Counted from the first letter of the stretch, positions 1 through 10,469 are shown. The stretch: 64,000 nt of DNA from Intestinimonas massiliensis (ex Afouda et al. 2020) (GCF_001244995.1 NZ_LN869528.1:446773-510772); one strand, 5' to 3'. The notes: generated by a model not told the origin, from the sequence alone. A program made the numbers and translations.

Positions 1-10
1 CACGGATCAT
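1..10 (-). CDS. ntpB: V-type ATP synthase subunit B, first codons only
   Basis: Only the start is in the window: an ATG at positions 10-8 followed by codons for Ile and Arg. It overlaps the TGA stop of subunit A as ATGA, the usual translational coupling of these two genes. V-type B subunits commonly begin Met-Ile-Arg, and B follows A in clostridial and enterococcal V-ATPase operons. The identity rests on position and three residues, so it is an inference. Confidence 0.65.
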
Positions 11-1785
11 CAGAATTCCCCTCCCTTCGCGGCTGCGGCGTCGATCTGGTCGGCCATGTCCTTGCGGATGGCCTCATAGACCATGGGGTACTCCGCCTCG
101 GGCACGCTCTTGGCCCGGCCGATGCGCTCCCGGGCGGGGATGTCGAACAGGGCGGAGGCAGCGGCCCCCTTGGCAATGGCGGCCCGGCAGAGCTTGTCGT
201 ACTCCAGAATCATGGCCATCAGCTTTTCCTGCCGGTCATAGGAGGAGTAGTTGTCAATGTCCATAAAGGAGTTCTGCTGGAGGAAGTCCTCCCGCAGCAT
301 CTTGGCGGTCTCCAGGGTGAGCTGATCGTTGGGGGACAGGGCGTCCTTACCGACGAGCTGCACGATCTCGTTCAGGCTGGCCTCCTCCTGGAGGATGTTC
401 ATGGCCCGCTCCCGGTTCTGCAAAAACTCCTTGCCCAGGTGCTCGTCGAACCAGGGCTTCAGGGAGTCCAGATACAGGGAATAGGAGTTCAGCCAGTTGA
501 TGGCGGGGAAGTGGCGGCGGTAGGCCAGAGAGGCGTCCAGGGCCCAGAACACCTTGACGATGCGCATGGTAGCCTGGCTGACGGGCTCGGACAGGTCGCC
601 GCCGGGAGGGGAGACCGCGCCCACTGCGGTCAGGGAGCCCCGGCGCTCGTCGTCGGAGCCCAGGCACTCCACCATGCCGGCCCGCTCGTAGAACTGGGCC
701 AGGCGGGAAGACAGGTAGGCGGGGTAGCCCTCCTCGCCGGGCATCTCTTCCAGACGGCCGGACATCTCGCGCAGAGCCTCGGCCCAGCGTGAGGTGGAGT
801 CGGCGATGACGGCCACGTGGTAGCCCATGTCGCGGAAGTACTCGGCGATGGTGATGCCGGTGTAGATGGATGCCTCACGGGCGGCCACGGGCATGTCGGA
901 GGTGTTGGCGATCAGCACGGTCCGCTTCATCAGGGACTCGCCGGTGCGGGGGTCCTGGAGCTCGGGGAACTCCCGGAGCACGTCGGTCATCTCGTTGCCG
1001 CGCTCGCCGCAGCCGATGTAGATGACGATGTCCACGTCGGACCACTTGGCTAGCTGGTGCTGCATCACCGTCTTGCCTGAGCCGAAGGGGCCGGGGATGG
1101 CCGCGGTGCCGCCCTTGGCCACGGGAAACAGAGTGTCCACGATGCGCTGGCCGGACAGCAGGGGGGCCTTGGGGGGATATTTGTGCTTATAGGGCCGGCC
1201 CACGCGGACGGGCCACTTCTGGGTCATGGTGAGCTCCACCTTGGAGCCGTCGTCCTTCTTCAGCACGGCCACAGTCTGGGTCACGTTGAACTTGCCGGCC
1301 TGGATGGACTCCACGGTGCCGGACAGGCGGGGGGGCACCATGATCTTGTGCAGCACTACGGCGGTCTCCTGGACGGTGCCCAGGATGTCGCCGCCGGTGA
1401 CCTTGTCGCCCGGCTTGGCCACGGGCACAAAGTCCCACAGCTTCTCCCGGTCCAGGGCGGGGACCTCCACGCCGCGCTCCAGGGTGTTCTTGCCGGTCTG
1501 CTTCATGATGACCTCCAGCGGGCGCTGGATGCCGTCGTAGATGTTCTCGATGATGCCGGGGCCCAGCTCCACCGACAGGGGAGAGCCGGTGGACTCCACC
1601 GCCGCGCCCGGCCCCAGGCCGGAGGTCTCCTCGTAGACCTGGATGGAGGCGGAGTCGCCGTTCATGGTGAGGATCTCGCCGATGAGGCGCTGCTCACCCA
1701 CGCGGACCACGTCGGCCATATTGGCGTCTTCCAGGCCCGTGGCTACCACCAGCGGTCCCGAAACCTTGACAATCTTTCCGCTCAA
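10..1785 (-). CDS. ntpA: V-type ATP synthase catalytic subunit A
   Basis: Catalytic nucleotide-binding subunit of the V1 head, which hydrolyses or makes ATP coupled to ion flow through the membrane ring. The 591-residue length is typical of A subunits. The Walker A loop GPFGSGKT is at residues 232-239, and the large insertion ahead of it (about residues 115-190, the non-homologous region) separates A from B subunits. The start is a TTG preceded by AAGGTCG; no ATG start is available near the conserved N-terminus (SGKIVKVSGPLV). It follows subunit F after about 160 bp holding no other gene, and its stop overlaps the start of subunit B. Confidence 0.97.
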   Translation of the reverse strand: MSGKIVKVSGPLVVATGLEDANMADVVRVGEQRLIGEILTMNGDSASIQVYEETSGLGPGAAVESTGSPLSVELGPGIIENIYDGIQRPLEVIMKQTGKNTLERGVEVPALDREKLWDFVPVAKPGDKVTGGDILGTVQETAVVLHKIMVPPRLSGTVESIQAGKFNVTQTVAVLKKDDGSKVELTMTQKWPVRVGRPYKHKYPPKAPLLSGQRIVDTLFPVAKGGTAAIPGPFGSGKTVMQHQLAKWSDVDIVIYIGCGERGNEMTDVLREFPELQDPRTGESLMKRTVLIANTSDMPVAAREASIYTGITIAEYFRDMGYHVAVIADSTSRWAEALREMSGRLEEMPGEEGYPAYLSSRLAQFYERAGMVECLGSDDERRGSLTAVGAVSPPGGDLSEPVSQATMRIVKVFWALDASLAYRRHFPAINWLNSYSLYLDSLKPWFDEHLGKEFLQNRERAMNILQEEASLNEIVQLVGKDALSPNDQLTLETAKMLREDFLQQNSFMDIDNYSSYDRQEKLMAMILEYDKLCRAAIAKGAAASALFDIPARERIGRAKSVPEAEYPMVYEAIRKDMADQIDAAAAKGGEF

Positions 1786-1946
1786 ATATATCGACCTTCT
1801 TTCTCGTCAGGGCAGGCTGTGCATCCCTCGCCTCGGCGCAGACGCCAAGGCTCATTCGCCCGGCTGCCCCTCCTCTCCCCAACGAAATCTCGTGGCTTCG
1901 CCGGGGGTCCCATTCTTAAAATCGGGGGCGGCTCACGCCGCACTTC

Positions 1947-2264
1947 CTATAAAATGTCTGCGCCCACCGCGCGCTCCACGGATTTCTTCACGTTGTCCAT
2001 GCCGATGCCCAGGCTGCCGCTCTTGCCGGGGATCAGGATGATGGCAGGGGTCAGGTCGTCCTTGTAACGGGCAATCTCGGGGGCGAGCCCCTGGGCCAGC
2101 TGCTCGGTCAGGTAGACGATGGCATAGCTCTCCCGGGCCAGCCGGTGGAGGGTCTCGCGGCCCTCCTCCACCGTCTCGGCGGGGAACACGTCCAGGCCCA
2201 GGGCCTTAAAGCCCAGGACGCTGTCCTGATCGCCCAGCACGGCGATCTTATAGTGGTCAGACAT
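1947..2264 (-). CDS. ntpG: V-type ATP synthase subunit F
   Basis: Small central-stalk subunit (NtpG in Enterococcus hirae naming) that sits with D in the rotor. The protein of about 105 residues opens with the family pattern KIAVLGDQDSVLGFKALG and ends with a helix rich in charged residues, as expected for a Rossmann-like F subunit. The ATG at 2264 overlaps the last codons of subunit C; a GTG at 2273 is an alternative start nine bases upstream. Overlap with C points to coupled translation. The size and order C-F-A match known V-ATPase operons. Confidence 0.93.
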   Translation of the reverse strand: MSDHYKIAVLGDQDSVLGFKALGLDVFPAETVEEGRETLHRLARESYAIVYLTEQLAQGLAPEIARYKDDLTPAIILIPGKSGSLGIGMDNVKKSVERAVGADIL

Positions 2265-3258
2265 AGCTATCACGCAGCCTTTCCCGGATGGCGTCCGTAT
2301 CCAGGCCCGCCAGCCGTCCGGTCAGGATGATCCGGATGGTGGTGAGCTCTGCCTCCCGGGCATAGAGGTAGCCGATGAGGGGGTGCTCCCCGAAGGCCAC
2401 CCGCTTGCCCTGGGTCAGATAAGCGGTGACGGCGTTGTCGCACAGCCGCTCAAACTCGGTGAGGGGTCCGCCCTCCATGGCCTTGGCTCCGGCCTCCGCC
2501 GCCCCCTCCAGGGGGGTCCGGGCAAAGACGCCCGCCAGGTCGGCGCCACCGGTGGCCGCCGCGATGAGGCTGTCCAGCTTCACATTGCCGCCCTGAATGA
2601 GCACCCGTTTGAGAAAATCAGCGCCCCGGCCCATGCGGGCCGAGCGGACCGCCGAGCGCAGGTTGGCGCTGTCGATGCTCAGGCGCACATAGCCCTCCAG
2701 GAACCGGCTGTTCACCGACCGGGCGGCCTGGAGCATCTCCTCGTAGTAAGCCCGGTCCAGGATCAGGTCGGCGGCCTGGGGGTCGGCGCTGGAGGCCAGC
2801 ACGCCCCGGGCCTCGGCCACGGCCTGCCGGAACACTGGAGTGCAGTGGTCCAGGTCCTCCCGCTCGAAGTCCTCCCGGAGCTGCCGGACAGGGCAGCGCC
2901 CGGCGTCGATGAAGAGTCCGGCCGGGTCGGTCCCCATGGCGGCCGCCTTGAGCAGCACCTTGGCGTTGTGATAATCATACTTGATGCAGAACACGTCCAC
3001 GATGCCCGGGTCGGGCGACGCCTTCCGCAGATCAGCAAAGAGCTCCAGCCGGGCCTGGTCCAGCAGGTGCTCGATGGCGGCGGGGGTGAGGGCGGGGAAG
3101 TCCTCATAGCCGCACTCCGTGAGCACCTTGGCCGCGTCCTCGGCGGTACGGGCGTCCAGCATCCGCTCCATCCGTTCCCGGGTCAGCATCCGGTTCTCCA
3201 TGGCGTGGATGCGCGCGGAGATGTAGAGATAGTCGTATTCGCTTCTTTTTTTCGCCAC
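2257..3258 (-). CDS. ntpC: V-type ATP synthase subunit C
   Basis: Subunit C (the d-type subunit) joins the central stalk to the K ring in the membrane. The 333-residue, largely helical protein begins with the family-like YLYISARIHAMENRML and carries three repeated helical units, with the DxFCIKYDYHNAKVLLKA region at about residues 88-106. The start is a GTG with AAAGGAGGG eight bases upstream. It lies between E and F with short or overlapping junctions and is part of one transcript. Confidence 0.94.
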   Translation of the reverse strand: MAKKRSEYDYLYISARIHAMENRMLTRERMERMLDARTAEDAAKVLTECGYEDFPALTPAAIEHLLDQARLELFADLRKASPDPGIVDVFCIKYDYHNAKVLLKAAAMGTDPAGLFIDAGRCPVRQLREDFEREDLDHCTPVFRQAVAEARGVLASSADPQAADLILDRAYYEEMLQAARSVNSRFLEGYVRLSIDSANLRSAVRSARMGRGADFLKRVLIQGGNVKLDSLIAAATGGADLAGVFARTPLEGAAEAGAKAMEGGPLTEFERLCDNAVTAYLTQGKRVAFGEHPLIGYLYAREAELTTIRIILTGRLAGLDTDAIRERLRDSYV

Positions 3259-3291
3259 TTGGCGCCCTCCTTTCCGTCCGGTGAGGGACCG

Positions 3292-3978
3292 TTATTCAAA
3301 AAGCGCCCTTGCCACTTCCGCGGCCAGGTCCTCCTTCTGGAGGTGGATGAGCACCTCGAAGGAGCAGTTGGTCTCCACCTTGTCGTCCCGGAGGATGAGG
3401 CCGCCCGCCATGGGACGGGTCTCTTCGGCCATGGTGAGCATCCCGGTACCGGCCAGCACGGCCGAGGCTCCGGTGACCACCTTGTCCAGCACGGCGCCCG
3501 CCTTGGTCTCGGTCAGCTCGTCGGGGAGCTTGGGGGCCACCTGCCGGGCTAGGATCTCGTTGGCCCGTGTGACCACCGCCTTGCCGAAGCGGGACCGGTC
3601 CTTCTGGGAGAAGATGACCTGCTCCCGGCCCGTGCGGCTGGCCTTGACGGCCAGATCGGCCAGCAGAGCCACGTACTGCTCGTCGGGCAGGGCCGCCAGA
3701 TCGGCCAGGGCCTTGTCAAAGGCCTTGCCTACCATCTCCTGCTTGGCGGCCAGGACCAGCTTACGGGCCTCGAGCTGGGCCACGCTGGCCAGCCGCTCCT
3801 CCCGCTGCGCGGCGTCCTGCGTCCCCTTTTGGAGGATGGCGCCGGAGTCGCTTTTGGCCTGCTCCTCATATTTGGCGGAGATCTCCGCCGCCTGGGCCTG
3901 GGCCTGGGCGGTCAGCTCGTCGATCTCCTTCTGGACATCGGCGTCGATCTGACCTGTGATCTTTTCGATTCCGTTCAT
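3292..3978 (-). CDS. ntpE: V-type ATP synthase subunit E
   Basis: Peripheral-stalk subunit that, with the G-like H subunit, holds the catalytic head static. The reading frame is open from 3999, but the ATG at 3978 is preferred because AAAGGCGG stands just upstream of it, giving 228 residues. The N-terminal half is a long charged helix rich in Ala, Glu and Gln (about residues 10-110), expected to form a coiled coil; the C-terminal half is a small globular domain that contacts A/B. It lies directly downstream of the K subunit gene. Confidence 0.92.
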   Translation of the reverse strand: MNGIEKITGQIDADVQKEIDELTAQAQAQAAEISAKYEEQAKSDSGAILQKGTQDAAQREERLASVAQLEARKLVLAAKQEMVGKAFDKALADLAALPDEQYVALLADLAVKASRTGREQVIFSQKDRSRFGKAVVTRANEILARQVAPKLPDELTETKAGAVLDKVVTGASAVLAGTGMLTMAEETRPMAGGLILRDDKVETNCSFEVLIHLQKEDLAAEVARALFE

Positions 3979-3998
3979 TCGGTTACCGCCTTTCCCCA

Positions 3999-6441
<2,443 letters not shown>

Positions 6442-6442
6442 A

Positions 6443-6757
6443 TTAGACTCCCACTACCCTTCTGATAATGAGTGCCGCCGCGTCCTCCAACTTTCCTTCC
6501 GCCGCCCGGCGAAGGTCATCGCAGGACCGCCGCGTTTCCTCCATGACGGTCTCTGTGTGTTTGGCAGCCGCCTCCTCTGCCCGGGTCATCATCTGTCTGG
6601 CCTGGGCCTCGGCATCGGTCCGCGCCGCGGCCACCCGCTCCTTGCCCGCCCGCTCGGCGTCGGACACCAGCTTTTTGGCCGCCTCCACCGCCTCTGCCTT
6701 GCGTTGAAGAGCTCTCTGCTCGGTCTCCGTCACCATTTGGACTGCTTCCAGGGACAT
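6443..6757 (-). CDS. ntpF: V-type ATP synthase subunit H (peripheral stalk, G-like)
   Basis: First gene of the ATPase operon. The ATG at 6757 has AAAGGCGG upstream and gives 104 residues; the longer frame from 6880 has no ribosome site and crosses the promoter. Almost the whole protein is one long Ala/Glu/Arg-rich helix with the pattern EAVEAAKKLVSDAE, typical of the peripheral-stalk coiled-coil subunit that pairs with E (NtpF in E. hirae, AhaH in archaea). The stop is one base before the start of subunit I. Confidence 0.88.
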   Translation of the reverse strand: MSLEAVQMVTETEQRALQRKAEAVEAAKKLVSDAERAGKERVAAARTDAEAQARQMMTRAEEAAAKHTETVMEETRRSCDDLRRAAEGKLEDAAALIIRRVVGV

Positions 6758-6814
6758 GTTATCACCGCCTTTCAATCTCGCTTCCATGGTATAATGCCTC
6801 CCATGATAATTAGC

Positions 6815-6843
6815 ATCATACCTTATTCCTTTCGGAATTGCAA
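6815..6843 (-). promoter_or_regulatory. Sigma-A promoter of the V-ATPase operon
   Basis: On the minus strand TTGCAA (6838-6843) and TATGAT (6815-6820) are separated by exactly 17 bases, and the -10 box ends about 57 bases before the ATG of subunit H. No other promoter-like pair is evident within the operon, so it probably drives all subunits. Confidence 0.75.
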
Positions 6844-6941
6844 CCTTGCCTTTTGCAGGCTCTTGTGCAGTTTTGTGCATTTTTTCTTCGCACTCAGTTG
6901 TTTCGTTCTACTTTATGGAACAGCAGTACCGGTTTTGAAAA

Positions 6942-6976
6942 GAAGGCGCACGGGATGCCCCGCGCGCCCTTTTTTA
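6942..6976 (-). terminator. Rho-independent terminator, possibly bidirectional
   Basis: A 10-bp GC-rich stem (6945-6954 with 6959-6968, one G-T pair) with a four-base loop. It is flanked by TTCTTTTC on the minus strand and CTTTTTT on the plus strand. It lies about 47 bases past the stop of the upstream glycosidase gene and insulates the ATPase promoter. Confidence 0.75.
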
Positions 6977-7022
6977 GGATTCCATTTTTTGTTTAACTCA
7001 TACAAATCTGGCCCTCTTTTTT

Positions 7023-8102
7023 TCACGGCCAGCACACCCAACTCCGATCCTTGGCACCGGGCTCGTCCTGCACGGACACCAAATGGACCTCCGGCTCCTC
7101 GAAGCCCACGGTTTCCAAGCGTTCCACGCACTGTGCCCAGCCGGCTCCGATTCCGCGCACCCAGAGGCGGTCGGCGCTCTGCGCCAGGGCGGCCACGGTC
7201 TGACCCGACCGCTCGTCCTTGCCCTTCTCCAGCGTGTCCCGATCGGTAGCCACGGAGAGCCGGACTTCCGGGTAGTCGCTCAGGGCTTCCTCTACTTCCT
7301 TGTAGAATTCACCAATGACGGTCGAGAACTGCGCTCTGTCATAGGCGGCGCCCGGCTTGATATAGCCCAGGTTGCCCTGGGTGGGGTAGCCGGCGTTGTC
7401 CAGCAGGATCTCGTCAAAGCCCAGGGCGGCCAGTTCGGCGCACACCCCGGCCACATACTGCCGCACCGTCTGGCTGGTGGGGCTGGACCACTTGAGCCCC
7501 TCGGGGTCGGTCCAGCGATAGCCGCTGTTGGTGGTGATATTCAGGCTCCGGTCGGCGTCGGAGAGCTTGTCATCCTTAAAGCAGGAGACCCGTGCCACGG
7601 TATAGAGCCCTTCCCGGCCGTTGAGCTCCCGGATGGCGGCGTTGCGGTCCGGGTCCGCCGAAGAGGCCCCGGCACGGACGGCCAGATCCAGCGCCGAAAC
7701 ATAGGCCAGGGAGCCATCGTCCCCTTTCATATCAAAGAGGGCGGCCTGCGCCCCGGCCTCCGCCAGCCGGTCCTCCGCAGTGCCGTCGGAAAGGGCCTCC
7801 CGGGGCAGCAGGGCGGCGTGGAGGTATTCCGGCGCAGGGGCCTCCGGGGTGACCACCACCACTGTGGGGCTGACCGCCGGGGACTCCCATTCTGCAGAGG
7901 GGCTTGCAGAAGGGGTATTTTGTTCCGTCCACGGGAACACTAGCCTTCCCCCCTCAGACGAGTAAACCATAAATTGTTGTAGCCAGAGCAATGCAGCTAC
8001 CGTCAGCACCAGCACCGCCGCCAACAGGGCGATGATCCATTTCAGTACGCTGCGGAGGGGAGAGCGGCCGCGGTAAGAATCATAGCCGTAATTCTTTCTC
8101 AT
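7023..8102 (-). CDS. Membrane-anchored putative glycoside hydrolase (DUF4015-like)
   Basis: A 359-residue protein with a short charged N-terminus, one transmembrane helix at about residues 19-41, a Ser/Pro/Thr-rich linker (about 58-90) and an exposed catalytic-type domain. The domain carries AVRA, LYTVARVSCFKDD, a WTDPEGLKWSSPTS segment and ALGFDEILLDNAGYP, which fit the DUF4015 putative glycosidase family (a TIM-barrel group related to GH13). The ATG at 8102 has AAAGGA upstream; an upstream ATG at 8138 lacks a ribosome site. A substrate in the cell wall or capsule is likely but not shown. A weak TATACT -10 box lies at 8154-8159. Confidence 0.75.
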   Translation of the reverse strand: MRKNYGYDSYRGRSPLRSVLKWIIALLAAVLVLTVAALLWLQQFMVYSSEGGRLVFPWTEQNTPSASPSAEWESPAVSPTVVVVTPEAPAPEYLHAALLPREALSDGTAEDRLAEAGAQAALFDMKGDDGSLAYVSALDLAVRAGASSADPDRNAAIRELNGREGLYTVARVSCFKDDKLSDADRSLNITTNSGYRWTDPEGLKWSSPTSQTVRQYVAGVCAELAALGFDEILLDNAGYPTQGNLGYIKPGAAYDRAQFSTVIGEFYKEVEEALSDYPEVRLSVATDRDTLEKGKDERSGQTVAALAQSADRLWVRGIGAGWAQCVERLETVGFEEPEVHLVSVQDEPGAKDRSWVCWP

Positions 8103-8202
8103 CTCAACTTCATCCTTTGATCGCAAGCGGATGTTCATCGGTCGGGCGGAAGCAGTATATCACGGCGAGCCGCAAAAGGAAAGAGAAGGCTCTTCCCGGC
8201 GG

Positions 8203-8640
8203 CTATTCTGTGGCCTCCCAGGCCAGCAGGGCCTCATCCAGGCGAGACAGCGCCGCGATGATCTGGTCCTTTTCCCTCTCCGTCAGGGTATCCATCACAG
8301 AGGAAAAGTATCCCCCCACGTCGGTCTCGGTCTTTTTCCGGAGCTGTTCATACCGGGCGGTGGCGGCCACGTAGATGACCCTGCGGTCCTCACCGGAGCG
8401 CTCCCGGCGGGCCAGCTCCAGCTTTTCCAGCCGGTCCACGATGCCGGAGACGGTGGAATTGGCGCTGCCCGTCCGCTCGGCCAGAGCGCTGATGGGCATG
8501 GGGCCCTCCTCACCCAGCACGGTGAGCACCAGCGCCTGTGGAAAGGTCAGGTGCAGCCGTCCAAAATGCTCCCGAAAGAGACGGGACATGTGCTGTGTCA
8601 CCTTGAGGTATCGCATCAGAATATCGCCGGAACCCTTCAT
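8203..8640 (-). CDS. MarR family transcriptional regulator
   Basis: A 146-residue winged-helix repressor. The core LTFPQALVLTVLGEEGPMPI is followed by the recognition helix region SALAERTGSANSTVSGIVDRLE and a wing with the classical MarR Asp-Arg-Arg (GEDRRVIYVAAT). The ATG at 8640 has AGAAGGGAG upstream. It has its own promoter and no obvious target operon beside it; it could control itself or the glycosidase gene that follows. The ligand is unknown. Confidence 0.9.
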   Translation of the reverse strand: MKGSGDILMRYLKVTQHMSRLFREHFGRLHLTFPQALVLTVLGEEGPMPISALAERTGSANSTVSGIVDRLEKLELARRERSGEDRRVIYVAATARYEQLRKKTETDVGGYFSSVMDTLTEREKDQIIAALSRLDEALLAWEATE

Positions 8641-8682
8641 GTCTGCCGCTCCCTTCTGGCCGACTGCTTCAAATACGAACAA

Positions 8683-8711
8683 ATCATATCGCTTTGGGGG
8701 CGCTTCGTCAA
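8683..8711 (-). promoter_or_regulatory. Promoter of the marR-type gene, with flanking inverted repeat
   Basis: TTGACG (8706-8711) and TATGAT (8683-8688) are 17 bases apart on the minus strand. A 10-bp inverted repeat (GGGGCGCTTC at 8697-8706, complement at 8750-8759) places one arm inside the spacer and -35 box. It could be a regulator binding site or a weak terminator of the upstream SLH gene. Confidence 0.7.
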
Positions 8712-8762
8712 TTCAGGCCTAAAAAGATTCATGAAAAGTTAATAAAGCGGAAGCGCCCCTCC

Positions 8763-9383
8763 TTATCCCACCGCGGGGGTGGTCAGCCGCCGGAGGATGA
8801 CGGCTAGCTGGGCCCGGCTGGCCGGTCCGCCGGGGTCCAGGCGGTTGCCGTCCCTGCCGGTGATAAGGCCCGCGCCCACGGCGTGGGCCATGCCCTCCCG
8901 GGCCCAGGTGTGGATGCCGTCCCGGTCGGGATAGATGTCCAGCACACCGGCGGCCAGCTCCAGGCCGGCATACTGGGCGTACCGCCACAGAAAAACGGCG
9001 AGCTGCTCCCGGGTGACGATGTCGCCGCCGCCGAAGGAGCCGTCGCCGTACCCTGCGGCGATGCTCTGCTGGGCGCACCAGGCCGCCGCGTCGGCGTAAT
9101 AGTACCAGCCCTCCACATCGGGGAAGGAGCTCCGGTCCGCCGGGGCGGGGCTGCCGGCCAGCCGCCAGAGCACTGCCGCCACCATACCCCGGGTCACCGG
9201 GGTCTCGGGGGAGAAGGTGGTCTCCGACGTGCCGTTCATCAGCCCGTCCCGGGTGACCTTGGTCACCGCGTCGTAGTACCAGGCCCCCGTCGCCACGTCG
9301 GTGTAGGAGGCTGCGGCCGCCCCCACCGTCAATCCGGCCGTGAGGGCCAGGGCAAAAAGCGCCGTAAAAAATCCCTGTCGCAT
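8763..9383 (-). CDS. Secreted S-layer homology (SLH) domain protein
   Basis: A 206-residue exported protein: a signal peptide (about residues 1-27, ending AAAA) followed by essentially nothing but three SLH repeats. Each repeat has the SYTDVATGAWYYDAV / FSPETPVTRGMVAAVLWR type pattern. SLH triplets bind pyruvylated secondary wall polymer, so the protein should coat the cell wall; no separate functional domain is attached. The ATG at 9383 has GAGG eight bases upstream; a GTG at 9392 is less likely. The start codon sits within a long inverted repeat (9364-9436). Confidence 0.9.
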   Translation of the reverse strand: MRQGFFTALFALALTAGLTVGAAAASYTDVATGAWYYDAVTKVTRDGLMNGTSETTFSPETPVTRGMVAAVLWRLAGSPAPADRSSFPDVEGWYYYADAAAWCAQQSIAAGYGDGSFGGGDIVTREQLAVFLWRYAQYAGLELAAGVLDIYPDRDGIHTWAREGMAHAVGAGLITGRDGNRLDPGGPASRAQLAVILRRLTTPAVG

Positions 9384-9436
9384 GGGATGCACCTCATTTC
9401 TGAATCAGTGCACCCATTTTACGACAGGGATTTTAC
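9364..9436 (-). promoter_or_regulatory. Hairpin enclosing ribosome site and start codon of the SLH gene
   Basis: The 5' arm at 9422-9434 pairs over 13 bases with 9368-9380, which are codons 2-6 of the SLH gene. Inside, ATGGGTGCAC pairs with GTGCA(T)CCCAT, so the AU of the start codon is in a stem and GAGG lies at the loop edge. The 3' arm runs into TTTTTT, so the same structure could terminate the upstream bofA transcript. Confidence 0.6.
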
Positions 9437-9486
9437 AAAACTGTGAACGCCGGCCCACTTTTTGCGTCCGGGACCGGTCCTGTTTT

Positions 9487-9756
9487 TTACAGGGCCAGGG
9501 CCCAGTGGAGCATCAGCAGCAGGCCGAAGCCGGGCACACCCAGCAGCCCCATCACCAGGGCGTTGGCCAGATTGACCCCCAGGCTCACCCCGATAAGGCC
9601 GCCCACGGGGCTGAAGGCCGCCAGCGCGGCCAGCCCCACCCCGGTCCGCAGGCACAGCCGGAGCAGATGCTTCAGGGGGCGGCCCAGCAGGGCCAGCACC
9701 CCCACCGCCAGCAGGCCCACCAGGAGCCAGGGCAGGGTATCGGTCATCAGCGTCAT
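9487..9756 (-). CDS. bofA: BofA family protein (pro-sigma-K processing inhibitor type)
   Basis: An 89-residue membrane protein with two or three hydrophobic segments and the BofA-like C-terminal pattern NLANALVMGLLGVPGFGLLLML. In Bacillus, BofA restrains the SpoIVFB protease that activates sigma-K in the mother cell; a sporulation role here is inferred from the family. It starts three bases after the stop of the yaaL-like gene, the same pairing as the conserved yaaL-bofA order next to recR in Firmicutes. Confidence 0.85.
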   Translation of the reverse strand: MTLMTDTLPWLLVGLLAVGVLALLGRPLKHLLRLCLRTGVGLAALAAFSPVGGLIGVSLGVNLANALVMGLLGVPGFGLLLMLHWALAL

Positions 9757-9759
9757 GCC

Positions 9760-10008
9760 TCACCCCTCCCCGCAGCTCTCCATCTCCTTGACCCGCCGGA
9801 GCAGGTAGGAATACCGGGCCTGGAGCGAATTGATCTCAAAGACATAGGATTCGATGAGGTCCGGGTCGTGGGTGCTGTTGAAGCCGGCATACGCTTGGCT
9901 GATGAGGGTCCGGGTCTGGGCCAGTCCCTCCTTCAGGGCTCGTTTCTCCGACTCCTGCTCGCTCTCCGCCCGTCTGCGGAAGGAAAAGACCCGCGCCGCC
10001 TCCGCCAT
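9760..10008 (-). CDS. YaaL / DUF2508 family protein
   Basis: An 82-residue, highly charged soluble protein. The segment LISQAYAGFNSTHDPDLIESYVFEINSLQARYSYLLRRVKE is characteristic of DUF2508 (B. subtilis YaaL), a family of unknown function encoded beside bofA and recR. GGGAGG precedes the ATG. It forms a two-gene unit with bofA behind its own promoter at 10030-10058. Confidence 0.85.
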   Translation of the reverse strand: MAEAARVFSFRRRAESEQESEKRALKEGLAQTRTLISQAYAGFNSTHDPDLIESYVFEINSLQARYSYLLRRVKEMESCGEG

Positions 10009-10029
10009 TTGGACCGCCTCCCTTCTGTT

Positions 10030-10058
10030 TCAATATAGTCTATGGTAAGTTTGGACAA
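10030..10058 (-). promoter_or_regulatory. Candidate promoter of yaaL-bofA
   Basis: TTGTCC (10053-10058) and TATTGA (10030-10035) with a 17-base spacer on the minus strand, 21 bases ahead of the yaaL-like ATG. The -10 box departs from consensus. Confidence 0.45.
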
Positions 10059-10388
10059 TTATGCCATGTCCCATACCAGAAAAATCCGGGCATGCTCTTG
10101 CGCGCCCCGCGCATACTAGATCCGGGCAGGACAGTCGGGGCTGAAAGTCGAACGCGCTTTGCCCCGCAGCCGCATTTCCTTCTAAGCCGGTGCCGGGCGA
10201 CACGGAACCGCCGCTCTGACGGGCGGAGGGAATCCAAAGACCGCCCTCAGGCGAAAGGCGGAAGGACGGCCGGCGCATTGGGAGACGTTTTTGAAAACCC
10301 AACCCCAAAGCAGCCGCACGCCTGTCCGGATTTAAGAGGTCCTCCCCCGCGAGACGATTTTGTCAGGCGGAAGGACGCAGGACCGCAA
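10059..10388 (+). other. Non-coding GC-rich stretch, candidate structured RNA of unknown type
   Basis: About 330 bases without a convincing gene on either strand, between two divergent promoters, ending on the plus strand in a strong terminator. A 12-base direct repeat GGCGGAAGGACG occurs at 10257-10268 and 10366-10377, and GCAGCCGCA occurs twice. I looked for the conserved sequences of RNase P RNA, tmRNA and SRP RNA and did not find them. A plus-strand small RNA or long leader is possible; the start point is not known. Confidence 0.3.
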
Positions 10389-10422
10389 CGCGCCGCAGGA
10401 AGATTCCTGCGGCGCGCTTTTT
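10389..10422 (+). terminator. Strong terminator with no annotated gene in front
   Basis: A perfect 12-bp stem (10389-10400 with 10405-10416) with an AGAT loop, followed by CTTTTT. It faces the plus strand, but the nearest plus-strand gene begins downstream of it, so it implies a transcript from the non-coding stretch or attenuation of the topoisomerase gene. Confidence 0.8.
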
Positions 10423-10469
10423 CGTCCCGCCTTCCGCGAAGCCGTGGTTTTTTTGTAGCCCGCCTTTCC

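Noticed and set aside
10059-10430. RNase P RNA, tmRNA or SRP RNA in the non-coding stretch
   Set aside because: None of the conserved sequences (such as GAGGAAAGTCC for RNase P or the tRNA-like end of tmRNA) is present on either strand.
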